Part shown: positions 55,187 to 64,000 of the stretch, one piece after another | Position numbering within the stretch: position 1 is the stretch's first letter | Layout of the letters: each line of letters begins with the position of its first letter | Assembly (NCBI GenBank): GCA_019753155.1 | Contig: JAIELG010000013.1 | Coordinates: 1 to 64,000 of the forward strand | Length of the DNA stretch: 64,000 bases | Direction of reading: 5' to 3' | Source of the DNA: Burkholderiales bacterium | Lineage (GTDB): Bacteria > Pseudomonadota > Gammaproteobacteria > Burkholderiales > JABEVD01 | Notes under the pieces: generated by a model | Told to the model about the DNA's origin: nothing | The model's database searches: none | Seen by the model: the letters and a program-made list of their open reading frames with translations, nothing else | Translations under genes and position numbers: made by a program

Positions 55187-55858
55187 TTGAATATACTCGC
55201 TTTCGACACATCCAACGAATACTGCTCGCTGGCCCTGCTCATGGGGGATGACATGCTCGAGATGGACATGCTTGCAGGACAAGGCCATTCCGAAATGATC
55301 CTGCCCATGATAGGGGAAATCCTCGCCGATGGCGGAATTTCGCTGCATGGGCTGGACGGTATCGCTTTCGGCTCGGGGCCGGGCTCGTTCACAGGCCTGC
55401 GCATCGCCTGCGGCGTCGCGCAGGGACTGGCATACGGCGCAAGGCTTCCAGTAGTCGGGGTGGGTACGCTGCATGCGCTTGCTGCAAGCGTGCATGCCGA
55501 TCGAATCGTGGCCTGCCTGGATGCGAGGATGGGGGAAATCTACCATGCGGCTTTCGTGAGAAACGAAGGCAGGCTGCAGTGCGTGCATGAGCCCGGACTT
55601 TACCGGCCTGAGCAGGCGCCGCAGCTGGAAGGGGACAACTGGACGGGCTGCGGCAGCGGCTTCATGGCCTGCGGGGACGCGCTCGAAGACCGTTATGCAG
55701 GCAAGCTCGAGCGCATCGAAGCCGGACTCAGGCCGGCTTCGCGGGAAATGGCGCAGCTCGCGGCCTGCGAATTCAAGGCCGGGCGAATACTGGAGGCGGC
55801 TCAGGCAACCCCGCTTTACGTCAGGAACAAGGTCGCGCTCAAGGAGTCGGAGCGTTGA
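55187..55858 (+). CDS. tsaB: tRNA t6A37 synthesis protein TsaB
   Basis: A 223-aa ASKHA-fold protein starting at TTG. NILAFDTSNEYCSLALL and GSGPGSFTGLRIACGVAQGLA are the YeaZ/TsaB hallmarks. It forms a complex with TsaD and TsaE to place threonylcarbamoyl on A37 of ANN-decoding tRNAs. The rimI TTG overlaps its stop (TTGA), and tsaB-rimI linkage is widely conserved. Confidence 0.95.
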   Translation: MNILAFDTSNEYCSLALLMGDDMLEMDMLAGQGHSEMILPMIGEILADGGISLHGLDGIAFGSGPGSFTGLRIACGVAQGLAYGARLPVVGVGTLHALAASVHADRIVACLDARMGEIYHAAFVRNEGRLQCVHEPGLYRPEQAPQLEGDNWTGCGSGFMACGDALEDRYAGKLERIEAGLRPASREMAQLAACEFKAGRILEAAQATPLYVRNKVALKESER

Positions 55859-56310
55859 CTGCATTCGACGGCATTTCATTTCGTCAGATGGGCTTTGGCG
55901 ATCTGGACAGGGTGATGGAAATCGAGCGTGAAATCTATGATTTTCCCTGGACGCGCGGCAATTTCGGCGATTCGATAGAATCGGGTTACCGCTGTATCGT
56001 CATGGAAAGGGGCGGCTTCATGGCAGGTTACGGTGTGATGATGGACGTTCTGGACGAAGCACACCTGCTCAACCTGAGCGTGGCGAAGAACTGGCAGGGC
56101 ATGGGCATGGGCAGGAAATTGCTGGAGAATTTCATGGGGATTGCGAAGCGCGAGTCGCTGAAATTCTTCTATCTCGAAGTGAGGCTTTCGAACAGTGTCG
56201 CGCTGAAACTGTACGAAAGCGCAGGGTTCAGGGAAATCGCCGTCAGGCCGAATTACTATCCCGCCGCGACGGGGCGGGAAGCTGCGCGCTTGATGGGGGC
56301 TGAAATTTGA
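55855..56310 (+). CDS. rimI: ribosomal protein S18 alanine N-acetyltransferase
   Basis: A 151-aa GNAT. Begins at TTG 55855, MTAFDGISFRQM. Acetyl-CoA site LSVAKNWQGMGMGRKLLENF (Q/RxxGxG/A), and the later NSVALKLYESAGFREIAVRPNYY block with catalytic Glu/Tyr positions. Acetylates the N-terminal alanine of S18. Overlaps both neighbours. Confidence 0.93.
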   Translation: MTAFDGISFRQMGFGDLDRVMEIEREIYDFPWTRGNFGDSIESGYRCIVMERGGFMAGYGVMMDVLDEAHLLNLSVAKNWQGMGMGRKLLENFMGIAKRESLKFFYLEVRLSNSVALKLYESAGFREIAVRPNYYPAATGREAARLMGAEI

Positions 56311-56987
56311 GACCGGGCGACAGGGATGAGGCCATCCTCAGGGAAATGGGGCTTTATCCTGCGTGGAGGCTGAAGGGTTCGAAAGAGCCGGTCTGCGAAG
56401 AAGCCGCCCCTGATGCAGCCGGCGCATCCGAAATGGATTGGGATGCAATCAGGGAAAGCATTGCATCCTGCACAGCCTGCCCCTTGAGCAGGGGACGCAA
56501 CAAGGTCGTGGTGGGCGTGGGAAGCGAACAGGCGGACTGGCTTTTCGTGGGGGAAGCTCCAGGCGCGGAAGAGGATCTCAAGGGGGAGCCCTTCGTCGGA
56601 CAGGCGGGGAAGCTGCTCGACAATATGCTCGCGGCGATCGGCCTTTCGAGACAAAACAACGTCTATATCGCCAATACCGTGAAATGCCGTCCTCCCGGAA
56701 ACAGGAATCCGGAACCCGTGGAGATGGCGGCTTGCCGACCCTACCTTTCGCGGCAGATCGAACTCGTCAAGCCCAAACTGATCGTGCTTCTGGGCAGGAT
56801 CGCAGCCCAGTCCGTACTGGATACCGATGCGTCGATTTCCGCGCTGAGAGGAAAACGTCTCGCTTTGGGGAATATCCCCGTTGTCGTGACCTATCATCCC
56901 GCCTACCTGTTGAGAAATCCGGTGGACAAGGCAAAAGCCTGGGAAGATCTCTGTTTTGCCAAAACCATGATGGCGCAATTATCGTGA
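56307..56987 (+). CDS. uracil-DNA glycosylase, family 4 (Fe-S)
   Basis: A 226-aa family 4 UDG beginning at TTG 56307. Four Cys for the 4Fe-4S cluster: CTACPLSRGR, VKCRPPGNRNPEP and MAACRPYL. Active-site motifs FVGEAPGAEEDLKGEPF and YHPAYLLRNP. Removes uracil from DNA. The first 50 residues are an extra N-terminal extension with an acidic linker, seen in proteobacterial members. Fourth in the tsaB-rimI-udg run. Confidence 0.94.
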   Translation: MRPGDRDEAILREMGLYPAWRLKGSKEPVCEEAAPDAAGASEMDWDAIRESIASCTACPLSRGRNKVVVGVGSEQADWLFVGEAPGAEEDLKGEPFVGQAGKLLDNMLAAIGLSRQNNVYIANTVKCRPPGNRNPEPVEMAACRPYLSRQIELVKPKLIVLLGRIAAQSVLDTDASISALRGKRLALGNIPVVVTYHPAYLLRNPVDKAKAWEDLCFAKTMMAQLS

Positions 56988-57001
56988 CGCTCTGAGCCGA
57001 T

Positions 57002-58171
57002 TCAGTTGATGCCGCTCATTTTCTTCGAAAAACCATAGATGAGGGCCATTGCGGAGCTGATGAAAAGGCCGAAGAGGATGATGATCCAGTTGATGTCCAT
57101 ATCCGATCTGACCATGCCGGCGTAGCAGCCCAGAAGGATCAGTATTCCTATGTTTTCGTTGAAATTCTGCACTGCGATCGAGTGTCCAGCTCCCATCAGG
57201 ACATGCCCCCTGTGCTGGAGCAGGGCATTGAGGGGAACGACAAAAAAGCCGCCCAGGACGCCGATGAGGAACAACGCGACGGAGGCGATTTTCCAGTCCG
57301 ACATGAAACTGATCGAAACCACCAGAAGTCCCATCATGACCCCGGCAGGAAGCGATCTGGCTGCGTGTTCGAGCTTGATGTAGCGCGCTGCGAAAAAGGA
57401 GCCTATCGCGATGCCGAAGGCTACGACCGCCATCAGGTATCCGGCTTGTTTGACCGAAAAATCGAGTATCTGACTCGACCAACTGATGACGACGAACTGG
57501 AGCGTTGCGCCCACGCCCCAGAACAGGGTGGTGACCGCAAGCGAGATCTTCCCCAGTGGGTCGCGCCAGAGCAGCTTGAAAACATGCCAGAAATCATGCA
57601 CGACGAAAGCGGGGTTCTTTTTCGGCAATTTATGGTCGATCGGGACATGCGGGATGAAGAAATTGAAGAGCGCTGCGGTCAGGTAAAAACCGATGACGAT
57701 TCTGATCGCGAAAAACGGGTCGGTGGAAGCGGAAACGCCGCCGACGACAAAGCCGATGATGATCGCGGCGACGGTGGAGCCTTCCATCCAGCTGTTTGCG
57801 GTTACGAGCAGCCTTGCCGGCAGGATCTCCGTCAGAATGCCGTATTTCGCCGGCGAATAGGCTGCCGCTCCGGTGCCGACGATGGCAAAGGCATAAAGGG
57901 GCGGCATCCCGAAGAGCATCGATATGCAACCTGCAAGCTTGATCGCATTGCTGGCCAGCATGACGCGCCCTTTGGGGATGGCGTCTGCGAATGCGCCGAC
58001 GAAGGGCGCAAGCAATATGTAAGCGATGACGAAGAATTCCCGCAACAGCGGCTCGTGCCACTCGGGGGAAGCCAGCAGCTTGAGCAGCGCTATCGCTGCA
58101 AAGAGGAGGGCATTATCGGCGAGCGCAGAAAAAAACTGGGCAATCAGAATGATGTAGAAACTGCGATTCAT
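57002..58171 (-). CDS. lplT: lysophospholipid transporter LplT
   Basis: A 389-aa MFS protein with about 12 membrane helices. FYIILIAQFFSALADNALLFAAIALL, AFADAIPKGRVMLASNAIK and LGGFFVVPLNALLQHRGHVLMG match LplT. It flips 2-acyl-glycerophosphoethanolamine into the cytoplasm for re-acylation. The partner acyltransferase (aas) is not in the window; standalone lplT next to alr is common in Betaproteobacteria. Converges with udg, 14 bp apart. Confidence 0.92.
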   Translation of the reverse strand: MNRSFYIILIAQFFSALADNALLFAAIALLKLLASPEWHEPLLREFFVIAYILLAPFVGAFADAIPKGRVMLASNAIKLAGCISMLFGMPPLYAFAIVGTGAAAYSPAKYGILTEILPARLLVTANSWMEGSTVAAIIIGFVVGGVSASTDPFFAIRIVIGFYLTAALFNFFIPHVPIDHKLPKKNPAFVVHDFWHVFKLLWRDPLGKISLAVTTLFWGVGATLQFVVISWSSQILDFSVKQAGYLMAVVAFGIAIGSFFAARYIKLEHAARSLPAGVMMGLLVVSISFMSDWKIASVALFLIGVLGGFFVVPLNALLQHRGHVLMGAGHSIAVQNFNENIGILILLGCYAGMVRSDMDINWIIILFGLFISSAMALIYGFSKKMSGIN

Positions 58172-58220
58172 CCAGGTAGGCTGAGTTCTTTGTTACAGTT
58201 ATAGAAGGATCCTCCCCGGT

Positions 58221-58249
58221 TTTATACCACGAAAGCGCAAAAGTGCGAA
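58221..58249 (-). promoter_or_regulatory. sigma-70 promoter of lplT
   Basis: On the minus strand TTCGCA (58249-58244), 17 bp, TATAAA (58226-58221). Four and five matches to consensus with ideal spacing. The leader would be about 43 bases. No clear promoter was seen for alr in the same 149-bp gap. Confidence 0.5.
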
Positions 58250-58320
58250 GATTTTATTACCTGAATCTACCCTGCAGAGCGGATTTGTGATTGAATTGGG
58301 GAATCAAGCATCGACGAAAT

Positions 58321-59379
58321 ATGACCAGACCCATAGCAGCCAGAATCAGCCTCGATGCGCTTTCAGAAAACCTGTCCAGGGTTCGCGATTACGCGCCCGG
58401 ATCCGGCGTGCTTTCGGTGGTCAAGGCCAATGCTTACGGCCACGGCCTGCTTCCGGTAGCGGGCGCACTGTCGGATTCGGATGGCTATGCGCTGCTCGAT
58501 CTCGATGATGCGCTCAAGCTGAGGGCGTCGGGTTTCAGACAGAAGATCGTCCTGCTCGAGGGGTTTTTCTCGATCGATGAACTTCAGGCGATATCCGAAA
58601 ACGGCATCGATGTCGTCGTCCACAGCGTGGAACAGATCGACATGCTCGCATCTGGCAGGCTGACCGGGAAGATCAACCTGTTTCTCAAATGCAATACCGG
58701 GATGAACCGTCTCGGATTCAGGCCGGATGTGTTGTCCGATATGCTTTGCAGACTGGGAAATTGCGGAAAAATCGTTTTGATGACCCATTTTTCGAGCGCG
58801 GACGGGGAAGAAGGGGTGTCTCGCCAGATGAATGCCTTTGACGCGGCGACAGCATCCATGGGGTTTCCCAGAAGCCTTGCCAATTCTGCGGCTCTGATCC
58901 GTTACCCGGAAACCCGCGCGGATTGGGTGCGGCCTGGAATCATGCTCTACGGCGCATCTCCATTTCCGGAAGTGAAGGCTGAAACCCTGGGATTGAAGCC
59001 TGCGATGACGCTTGTCTCCAGGATCATCGCGGTTCAGGAAGTGAAAGCCGGGGAAAGCGTGGGATATGGTGCAATGTTCCGGGCGGAGCGGCCCATGCGG
59101 ATCGGGATAGTCGCCTGCGGCTATGCGGACGGTTATCCCCGCCATGCGCCCAACGGCACGCCTGTTCTGGTTGCGGGCAGATTGACCGGAACGATGGGGC
59201 GCGTATCGATGGACATGCTCTATGTCGACATCACCGGAATCGGTTCGGCTGGAATCGGCACGGAAGTCGTATTGTGGGGGGCGGGGCTGCCCGTCGAGGA
59301 TGTGGCGAAGGCTTGCGGCACCATCAGCTATGAACTTCTTTGCGCCCTGGCTTCCAGGGTGCCCGTCACCTATTATTGA
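58321..59379 (+). CDS. alr: alanine racemase
   Basis: A 352-aa PLP enzyme. The Schiff-base Lys is in SVVKANAYGHGL, the catalytic Tyr in ESVGYGAMFRAE, and the PLP-binding region is ILYG-like (GIMLYGASPF). Supplies D-alanine for peptidoglycan. The frame is open from 58291, but ATG 58321 (MTRPIAARISLDAL) fits the family. radA begins 2 bp after its stop. Confidence 0.96.
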   Translation: MTRPIAARISLDALSENLSRVRDYAPGSGVLSVVKANAYGHGLLPVAGALSDSDGYALLDLDDALKLRASGFRQKIVLLEGFFSIDELQAISENGIDVVVHSVEQIDMLASGRLTGKINLFLKCNTGMNRLGFRPDVLSDMLCRLGNCGKIVLMTHFSSADGEEGVSRQMNAFDAATASMGFPRSLANSAALIRYPETRADWVRPGIMLYGASPFPEVKAETLGLKPAMTLVSRIIAVQEVKAGESVGYGAMFRAERPMRIGIVACGYADGYPRHAPNGTPVLVAGRLTGTMGRVSMDMLYVDITGIGSAGIGTEVVLWGAGLPVEDVAKACGTISYELLCALASRVPVTYY

Positions 59380-59381
59380 CC

Positions 59382-60731
59382 ATGGCCAAATCCAAAACTT
59401 TCTATTCCTGTACGGAATGCGGCGGGCAGAGTCCGAAATGGCAGGGACAGTGCCCGCATTGCAATGCCTGGAACACGCTCGTCGAAACCACCCAGGAGCC
59501 CGCTTCCTCGCGCTTTGCGGCCATTTCGAAGACGAGTGTCATCAGGCGCCTGGGGGAAGTCGAGGCGGAGGATTTTCCGCGTTATCCGACGGGGATAGAA
59601 GAATTCGACAGGGTTTTGGGCGGGGGGCTTGTCGAAGGCGGGGTGGTGCTGATCGGGGGAGATCCCGGGATCGGGAAATCCACCCTCCTCCTGCAGGCGC
59701 TTTGCCTCATGAGCAGGTCCATGCGCGTGCTTTACGTGAGCGGCGAGGAATCGGCCCAGCAGATCGCGCTGCGGGCCAAAAGGCTGCAACTCGATGCCGG
59801 ATCGGTCGAAATCCTGGCCGAGATCCAGCTCGACAGGATACAGCATGCGCTGCTTTCCCATGCGCCGAGGATTGCCGTAGTCGATTCGATTCAGACCCTC
59901 TATTCCGATGCGTTGTCTTCCGCCCCGGGTTCCGTCGCGCAGGTCAGGGAATGCGCAGCCCAACTCACCCGTCTTGCCAAGCAGTCCGGAATCACGGTCA
60001 TACTGGTCGGTCATGTCACAAAGGAAGGGGCGATTGCCGGCCCCAGGGTGCTCGAACATATCGTGGACACGGTGCTGTATTTCGAAGGCGACACCCATTC
60101 CAGCTTCAGGCTGGTGCGGGCGTTCAAGAACCGCTTCGGCGCCGTCAACGAGATCGGCGTATTCGCCATGACGGAAAGGGGGTTGCGCGAAGTGAGCAAT
60201 CCTTCTGCGCTCTTCCTGTCCCATCATGCGGAGGAAGTTTCGGGTTCCTGCGTGATGGTGACCCAGGAGGGAACAAGGCCGCTGCTTGTCGAAGTTCAGG
60301 CGCTCGTCGACGAAGCGCATGCGCCCAACCCCAGGCGCCTCACCGTCGGACTCGACCAGAACAGGCTCGCCATGCTGCTCGCCGTGCTGCACCGCCATGC
60401 CGGCATCGCCTGCTTCGATCAGGATGTCTTCGTCAATGCCGTGGGTGGAGTGAGAATCAACGAACCCGCATCGGACCTTGCCGTGCTGCTTGCGATCGTA
60501 TCCAGTTTCAAGGATAGGGCGTTGCCGCAGAAACTTGTTGTTTTCGGGGAAGTCGGCCTCGCCGGCGAAGTGCGCCCCGTGCAGCGCGGGCAGGAGCGCC
60601 TGAAGGAAGCGGCAAAGCTCGGGTTCACGAGAGCCATCATCCCCAAGGCCAACAGGCCCAGGGGTGAGATTGATGGGATGGAAATCACCGCCGTGGAGCG
60701 GCTTTCGGAGGCGATTTGCCGCCAGGTTTGA
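59382..60731 (+). CDS. radA: DNA repair ATPase RadA/Sms
   Basis: A 449-aa RadA. N-terminal C4 zinc finger (CTECGGQSPKWQGQCPHC), RecA-like core with Walker A GDPGIGKSTLLLQ, the RadA-specific KNRFGAVNEIG motif, and a C-terminal Lon-like domain without protease activity. A branch-migration helicase in recombination. ATG 59382 gives the zinc finger at the N-terminus. Confidence 0.96.
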   Translation: MAKSKTFYSCTECGGQSPKWQGQCPHCNAWNTLVETTQEPASSRFAAISKTSVIRRLGEVEAEDFPRYPTGIEEFDRVLGGGLVEGGVVLIGGDPGIGKSTLLLQALCLMSRSMRVLYVSGEESAQQIALRAKRLQLDAGSVEILAEIQLDRIQHALLSHAPRIAVVDSIQTLYSDALSSAPGSVAQVRECAAQLTRLAKQSGITVILVGHVTKEGAIAGPRVLEHIVDTVLYFEGDTHSSFRLVRAFKNRFGAVNEIGVFAMTERGLREVSNPSALFLSHHAEEVSGSCVMVTQEGTRPLLVEVQALVDEAHAPNPRRLTVGLDQNRLAMLLAVLHRHAGIACFDQDVFVNAVGGVRINEPASDLAVLLAIVSSFKDRALPQKLVVFGEVGLAGEVRPVQRGQERLKEAAKLGFTRAIIPKANRPRGEIDGMEITAVERLSEAICRQV

Positions 60732-60779
60732 GTCTTTGCAAGGCGCTATATTTTATCGATTTTCTGAAGGGCGCTTGGC

Positions 60780-61469
60780 ATGAAGGCCATTGATAACCCA
60801 AACCGTATCCTGGCGCTATCCGTCAAGGACAAGCTTGTTCTGGGTGCGGCTTACCTTCCTTTTTTGAAAAACGGAGGCATATTCGTTCCGACAGAGCACG
60901 CTTTCGAACTCGAAGACGAGGTCTTCATATTGTTGAGCCTCCTGAATGCGCCGGAGAAAATTCTAGCCAGGGGAGAAGTGAGCTGGATCATCCCCAGGGA
61001 TTGCCAGGAAGGGCGCTTGCAGGGTATCGGGGTCCATTTCGACGAAAGCGAAAACAGCAAGATGCTGCGCAAGAAAATCGAGGCGCATCTCGGCGGCAAT
61101 GACACCTACGCGCCCGGACTGAATGAGGGCACAGCCAGTCGGGTCATGGAGGTCAGCGAAATCGATCCCCTGGACGGAGTGGCCATCTATATCGAGTACG
61201 GTCATTACGAACACGCGGCCCAAACCCTGCGCTGGCATGTGGAGCGGATGGCGGGGCGCGATCTCAATGCCCTCAGGAAACTGCTGGAAGTCTATTTCAG
61301 GCTGGGACAGATCGACGATTACGCGAAAGTCATCGAGCGACTGCACCTTGCCGGGGAGCACCCGGATTTCGTCAAGCTGGCGCTCTTTACGGGACTCAGG
61401 CAAGCGCATGACCATGCGCAATTGCGTGTGCTGGCCAAATCCCATCTGGCCCCGGGTTCCCTGGAATGA
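60780..61469 (+). CDS. type IV pilus PilZ-domain protein with a C-terminal helical extension
   Basis: A 229-aa protein. Residues 1-115 match the pilus-assembly PilZ subgroup (LSVKDKLVLGAAYLPFLKNGGIFVPTE ... QGIGVHFDE shortened here in two motifs). This subgroup usually lacks the RxxxR c-di-GMP-binding motif, and none is obvious here. Residues about 135-229 form TPR- or FimV-tail-like helices (DPLDGVAIYIEYGHYEHAAQ, then LLEVYFRLGQIDDYAKVIER). It could connect the PilB-like ATPase to envelope proteins (inference). Confidence 0.82.
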   Translation: MKAIDNPNRILALSVKDKLVLGAAYLPFLKNGGIFVPTEHAFELEDEVFILLSLLNAPEKILARGEVSWIIPRDCQEGRLQGIGVHFDESENSKMLRKKIEAHLGGNDTYAPGLNEGTASRVMEVSEIDPLDGVAIYIEYGHYEHAAQTLRWHVERMAGRDLNALRKLLEVYFRLGQIDDYAKVIERLHLAGEHPDFVKLALFTGLRQAHDHAQLRVLAKSHLAPGSLE

Positions 61470-61550
61470 AAAGCATGGCATGAATATCGAATCCGTTGTC
61501 ATGCGCTAAAATTGAGCTTATCTTGGCGAAACTAGGATATCGGGAATACG

Positions 61551-61730
61551 ATGGATAGCCATCCCTTCGGGACGCTGCTTCAGGACATTGTCGAAAGCAG
61601 GCAGGCAGCGCATGAATTACGCGACAGCGAAGAAAAATTCCGCTCGATCTTCGATGCCATGTCCGATGGTGTCGTCATGCAGCTTGACGACGGCCGCATT
61701 TATGCCGCCAACAGCAGCGCCGAAATTTAA
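61551..61730 (+). pseudogene. truncated PAS-domain sensor gene (59 aa)
   Basis: The frame from ATG 61551 encodes MDSHPFGTLLQDIVESRQAA then LRDSEEKFRSIFDAMSDGVV and ends NSSAEI-stop. This is a PAS domain N-terminal cap and first strands, which should run on for some 80 residues and then into a GGDEF or kinase domain. It stops inside the fold, 15 bp before the valS stop. Most likely the remnant of a deleted sensor gene. Confidence 0.65.
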
Positions 61731-61745
61731 CCGATCAGCGCTTCC

Positions 61746-64000
61746 CTAACCGAGCTTTGCGAGCTGCGATTTCAGTTTTTCCAGGGTCGAATCGAAGCCC
61801 GCGTGCCTTGCCCGCTCCTGGTCCACCACCGATGCGGGGGCGCGCTCGACAAAGCCCGGGTTGGAGAGTTTCGCATCGCATTTCACGATTTCCCCCTCTA
61901 TCCTCGAAATTTCCTTCGCAAGCCTTGCCTTTTCGGCTTCGATGTCGATCTCGATTCTCAGCATCAGCCTGAACTGCCCGATAATCGCAACGGGCGCATC
62001 GGCTTCGGGCAATTCCTCCGCGATGGAGACCTCCGAAAGCCTCGCGAGCGCCTTGAGATAGGAGGAAAAGGGGAGAACGGCAGCCCGTTCCCCAGCGACG
62101 GCAAGCGGCACCTTCTCCGCGGGGGAGAGATTCATTTCGCCGCGCAACTGGCGGCAGGCGTTGACCATTTCCTTGAGAAGGGCGATTCTCGATATGGCAT
62201 TCCCGTCTATGCGCGCCATGTCCGGCTCCGGATAGGGCTGGAGCATGATGCTCTCCCCGGATTTTTCCGCAAGCGGCGCGACCCTGTGCCAGAGTTCCTC
62301 CGTGATGAAGGGGATGATGGGATGCGCGAGGCGCAAGGTGGCTTCCAGTACGCGCACCAGGATTCTTCTGGTCGCGCGCTGGATGGCGGCATCTTCGCTG
62401 CCCAACTGGACCTTTGCAAGTTCGAGGTACCAGTCGCAGTATTCGTCCCACACGAATTCGTACAGGGCGCGCGCCGCCATGTCGAAGCGGTAGTTCGTGA
62501 AGGCTTCCCCGATGTCGGACTCCGCCTGCTGCAGGCGCGAGACGATCCACCTGTCCGCATCCGAAAAGCTCAAGGGCAGATCGCCATCGAGATCGTGGCC
62601 TTCGGTATTCATCAGCACGAAACGGGTCGCATTCCACAGCTTGTTGCAGAAATTGCGGTAGCCATCGCAGCGCTGGAGGTCGAACTTGATATCGCGTCCG
62701 TGAGAGGCGAGGCTTGCGAAAGTGAAGCGCAACGCATCCGTGCCGAACGAAGGGATGCCTTCCGGGAAATGCTTTCTCGTCGTCTTTTCTATCGCCTCGG
62801 CCTGCTTCGGATTCATCAGGTTGCTGGTGCGTTTCTTGACCAGGGTCTCCAGGGAAATGCCGTCTATGAGGTCTATGGGGTCGATCACGTTCCCCTTGGA
62901 CTTGCTCATCTTGTGCCCTTCGGAATCGCGGATGAGTCCATGCACGTAGACTTCCCTGAACGGCACTTCCCCGGTGAAATGCAGGGTCATCATGACCATG
63001 CGCGCAACCCAGAAGAAGATGATGTCAAACCCCGTGACGAGCGTGGAAGTCGGCAGGAAAGTCGCAAGTTCCTGGGTATCCGATGGCCAGCCCAGTGTCG
63101 AAAAAGGCCAGAGCGCCGAGCTGAACCAGGTGTCCAGAACGTCTTCGTCCCGCGTGAGTTCCCTTTCGTCTCCAGCCTTCTCGCGTGCTTCCTCGATATT
63201 GCGCCCGACGAAGATGTTGCCGTTCGCATCGTACCAGGCGGGAATCCTGTGCCCCCACCAGAGCTGGCGCGAGATGCACCAGTCCTGGATGTTCTCCAGC
63301 CACTGGAAATAGGTGTGCGCCCAGTTTTCCGGAACGAATCTGACTTTTCCGGCTTCGACCGCTGCAATGGCGGGTTTTGCGAGCTGCTCCATGGCGACGA
63401 ACCACTGGTCCGTGAGCATGGGCTCGACCACGCTATGGGTTCTTTCGCTCTTGGGAACCATGAGCTTGTGGGGTTTGGTTTCCAGCAGGAGTCCCGCCCA
63501 ATCCAGATCCTTCAATATCCGGCGTCGCGCATCGAATCTGTCGAGCCCCTGGTATTCCATGGGGGCCATTTCGTTGATTTTCGCGTCCAGCGTGAAGATG
63601 CAGATGGGGACGAGATTATGGCGTTGCCCGACCTGGTAGTCGTTGAAGTCGTGGGCCGGGGTGATCTTGACGCAACCCGAGCCGAATTCAGGATCGACGT
63701 AATCGTCCGCGATGATGGGGATGGTGCGCTCGCAAAGCGGCAGCCTGACATGCCTGCCGACCAGATGCCGGTAACGCTCGTCCCCGGGATGGACGGCAAC
63801 CGCCGCATCGCCGAGCATCGTCTCGGGCCTCGTGGTCGCGACTTCGAGATATTCGTCGCTGCCTTCGACCGGATAACGTATGTACCAGAGATGTCCGTCC
63901 GTCTCCTCAGCGACCACTTCGAGGTCGGAGACCGCTGTTTGCAGCACGGGATCCCAGTTGACGAGGCGTTTGCCGCGATAGATCAGTCCTTGTTCATATA
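61746..64000 (-). CDS. valS: valyl-tRNA synthetase, partial (5' end outside window)
   Basis: The frame is open to the window edge, covering about 751 C-terminal residues. The editing (CP1) domain begins near the edge ([38 protein letters not shown]), followed by [16 protein letters not shown], the [12 protein letters not shown] signature, the anticodon-binding domain and the C-terminal coiled-coil arm ([20 protein letters not shown]). The N-terminal HIGH motif is beyond the window. Confidence 0.97.
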   Translation of the reverse strand, partial: YEQGLIYRGKRLVNWDPVLQTAVSDLEVVAEETDGHLWYIRYPVEGSDEYLEVATTRPETMLGDAAVAVHPGDERYRHLVGRHVRLPLCERTIPIIADDYVDPEFGSGCVKITPAHDFNDYQVGQRHNLVPICIFTLDAKINEMAPMEYQGLDRFDARRRILKDLDWAGLLLETKPHKLMVPKSERTHSVVEPMLTDQWFVAMEQLAKPAIAAVEAGKVRFVPENWAHTYFQWLENIQDWCISRQLWWGHRIPAWYDANGNIFVGRNIEEAREKAGDERELTRDEDVLDTWFSSALWPFSTLGWPSDTQELATFLPTSTLVTGFDIIFFWVARMVMMTLHFTGEVPFREVYVHGLIRDSEGHKMSKSKGNVIDPIDLIDGISLETLVKKRTSNLMNPKQAEAIEKTTRKHFPEGIPSFGTDALRFTFASLASHGRDIKFDLQRCDGYRNFCNKLWNATRFVLMNTEGHDLDGDLPLSFSDADRWIVSRLQQAESDIGEAFTNYRFDMAARALYEFVWDEYCDWYLELAKVQLGSEDAAIQRATRRILVRVLEATLRLAHPIIPFITEELWHRVAPLAEKSGESIMLQPYPEPDMARIDGNAISRIALLKEMVNACRQLRGEMNLSPAEKVPLAVAGERAAVLPFSSYLKALARLSEVSIAEELPEADAPVAIIGQFRLMLRIEIDIEAEKARLAKEISRIEGEIVKCDAKLSNPGFVERAPASVVDQERARHAGFDSTLEKLKSQLAKLG

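Overview
The window reads as chromosomal DNA of a Gram-negative betaproteobacterium, probably of the order Nitrosomonadales (inference). It has the blocks serB/mfd, ispD-ispF, tsaB-rimI-udg, lplT/alr-radA and valS, an Ara4N lipid A (arn) operon, an MlaA outer-membrane lipoprotein and type IV pilus-type proteins (PilB/MshE-like ATPase, PilZ, a FimV-like LysM protein). No tRNA, rRNA or CRISPR array was seen. Coding density is very high. Many genes overlap by ATGA, TTG starts are common, and no gene-free stretch exceeds about 225 bases.

Layout. 1-4454: the tail of an unidentified gene, a SEC-C/TPR/O-GlcNAc-transferase-like protein and an EF-hand membrane protein. 4516-15031: purL, nnrE-nnrD, mlaA, a PilB/MshE-like ATPase with unusual N-terminal repeats, phoH2 and a Bcp-type peroxiredoxin. 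15256-17614: a three-gene acyl unit (a hydrolase with Cys in the nucleophile position, an acyl carrier protein and a ketosynthase). 17611-24564: the converging arn operon (arnT, one SMR gene, arnB, arnC, a split arnA, arnD). 24607-28588: mnmH and selD (back to back), an NlpC/P60 lipoprotein and a YihY-cyclic nucleotide-binding fusion. 28799-31967: an EAL-CBS-GGDEF protein and a FimV-like protein.

32048-38845 is a chemotaxis operon: a 60-aa protein, two CheV, CheY, CheZ, CheA and a chemoreceptor with a periplasmic c-type heme motif. It is preceded by a sigma-28-like promoter; cheW, cheR and cheB are not in the window. 38946-45405: a glycosyltransferase-like protein, a lipoprotein, serB, a HAD phosphatase and mfd. 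45453-52985 separates mfd from ispD and carries a small membrane protein, an AmmeMemoRadiSam operon with an added alpha/beta hydrolase, and a large GGDEF-EAL sensor. 52982-64000: ispD, ispF, thpR broken by a 25-bp tandem duplication, a host-attachment family protein, tsaB, rimI, udg, lplT, alr, radA, a PilZ protein, a truncated PAS gene and valS, which runs off the window.

Themes that link the genes: envelope modification (arn, MlaA, LplT, possibly the acyl unit); c-di-GMP and surface behaviour (two GGDEF/EAL proteins, MshEN-like repeats, PilZ, FimV-like, chemotaxis); and tRNA modification (mnmH/selD, tsaB). The most notable oddities are the thpR duplication, the acyl unit, the four 30-residue repeats in the ATPase, the hydrolase attached to the AmmeMemoRadiSam operon, and the heme chemoreceptor.
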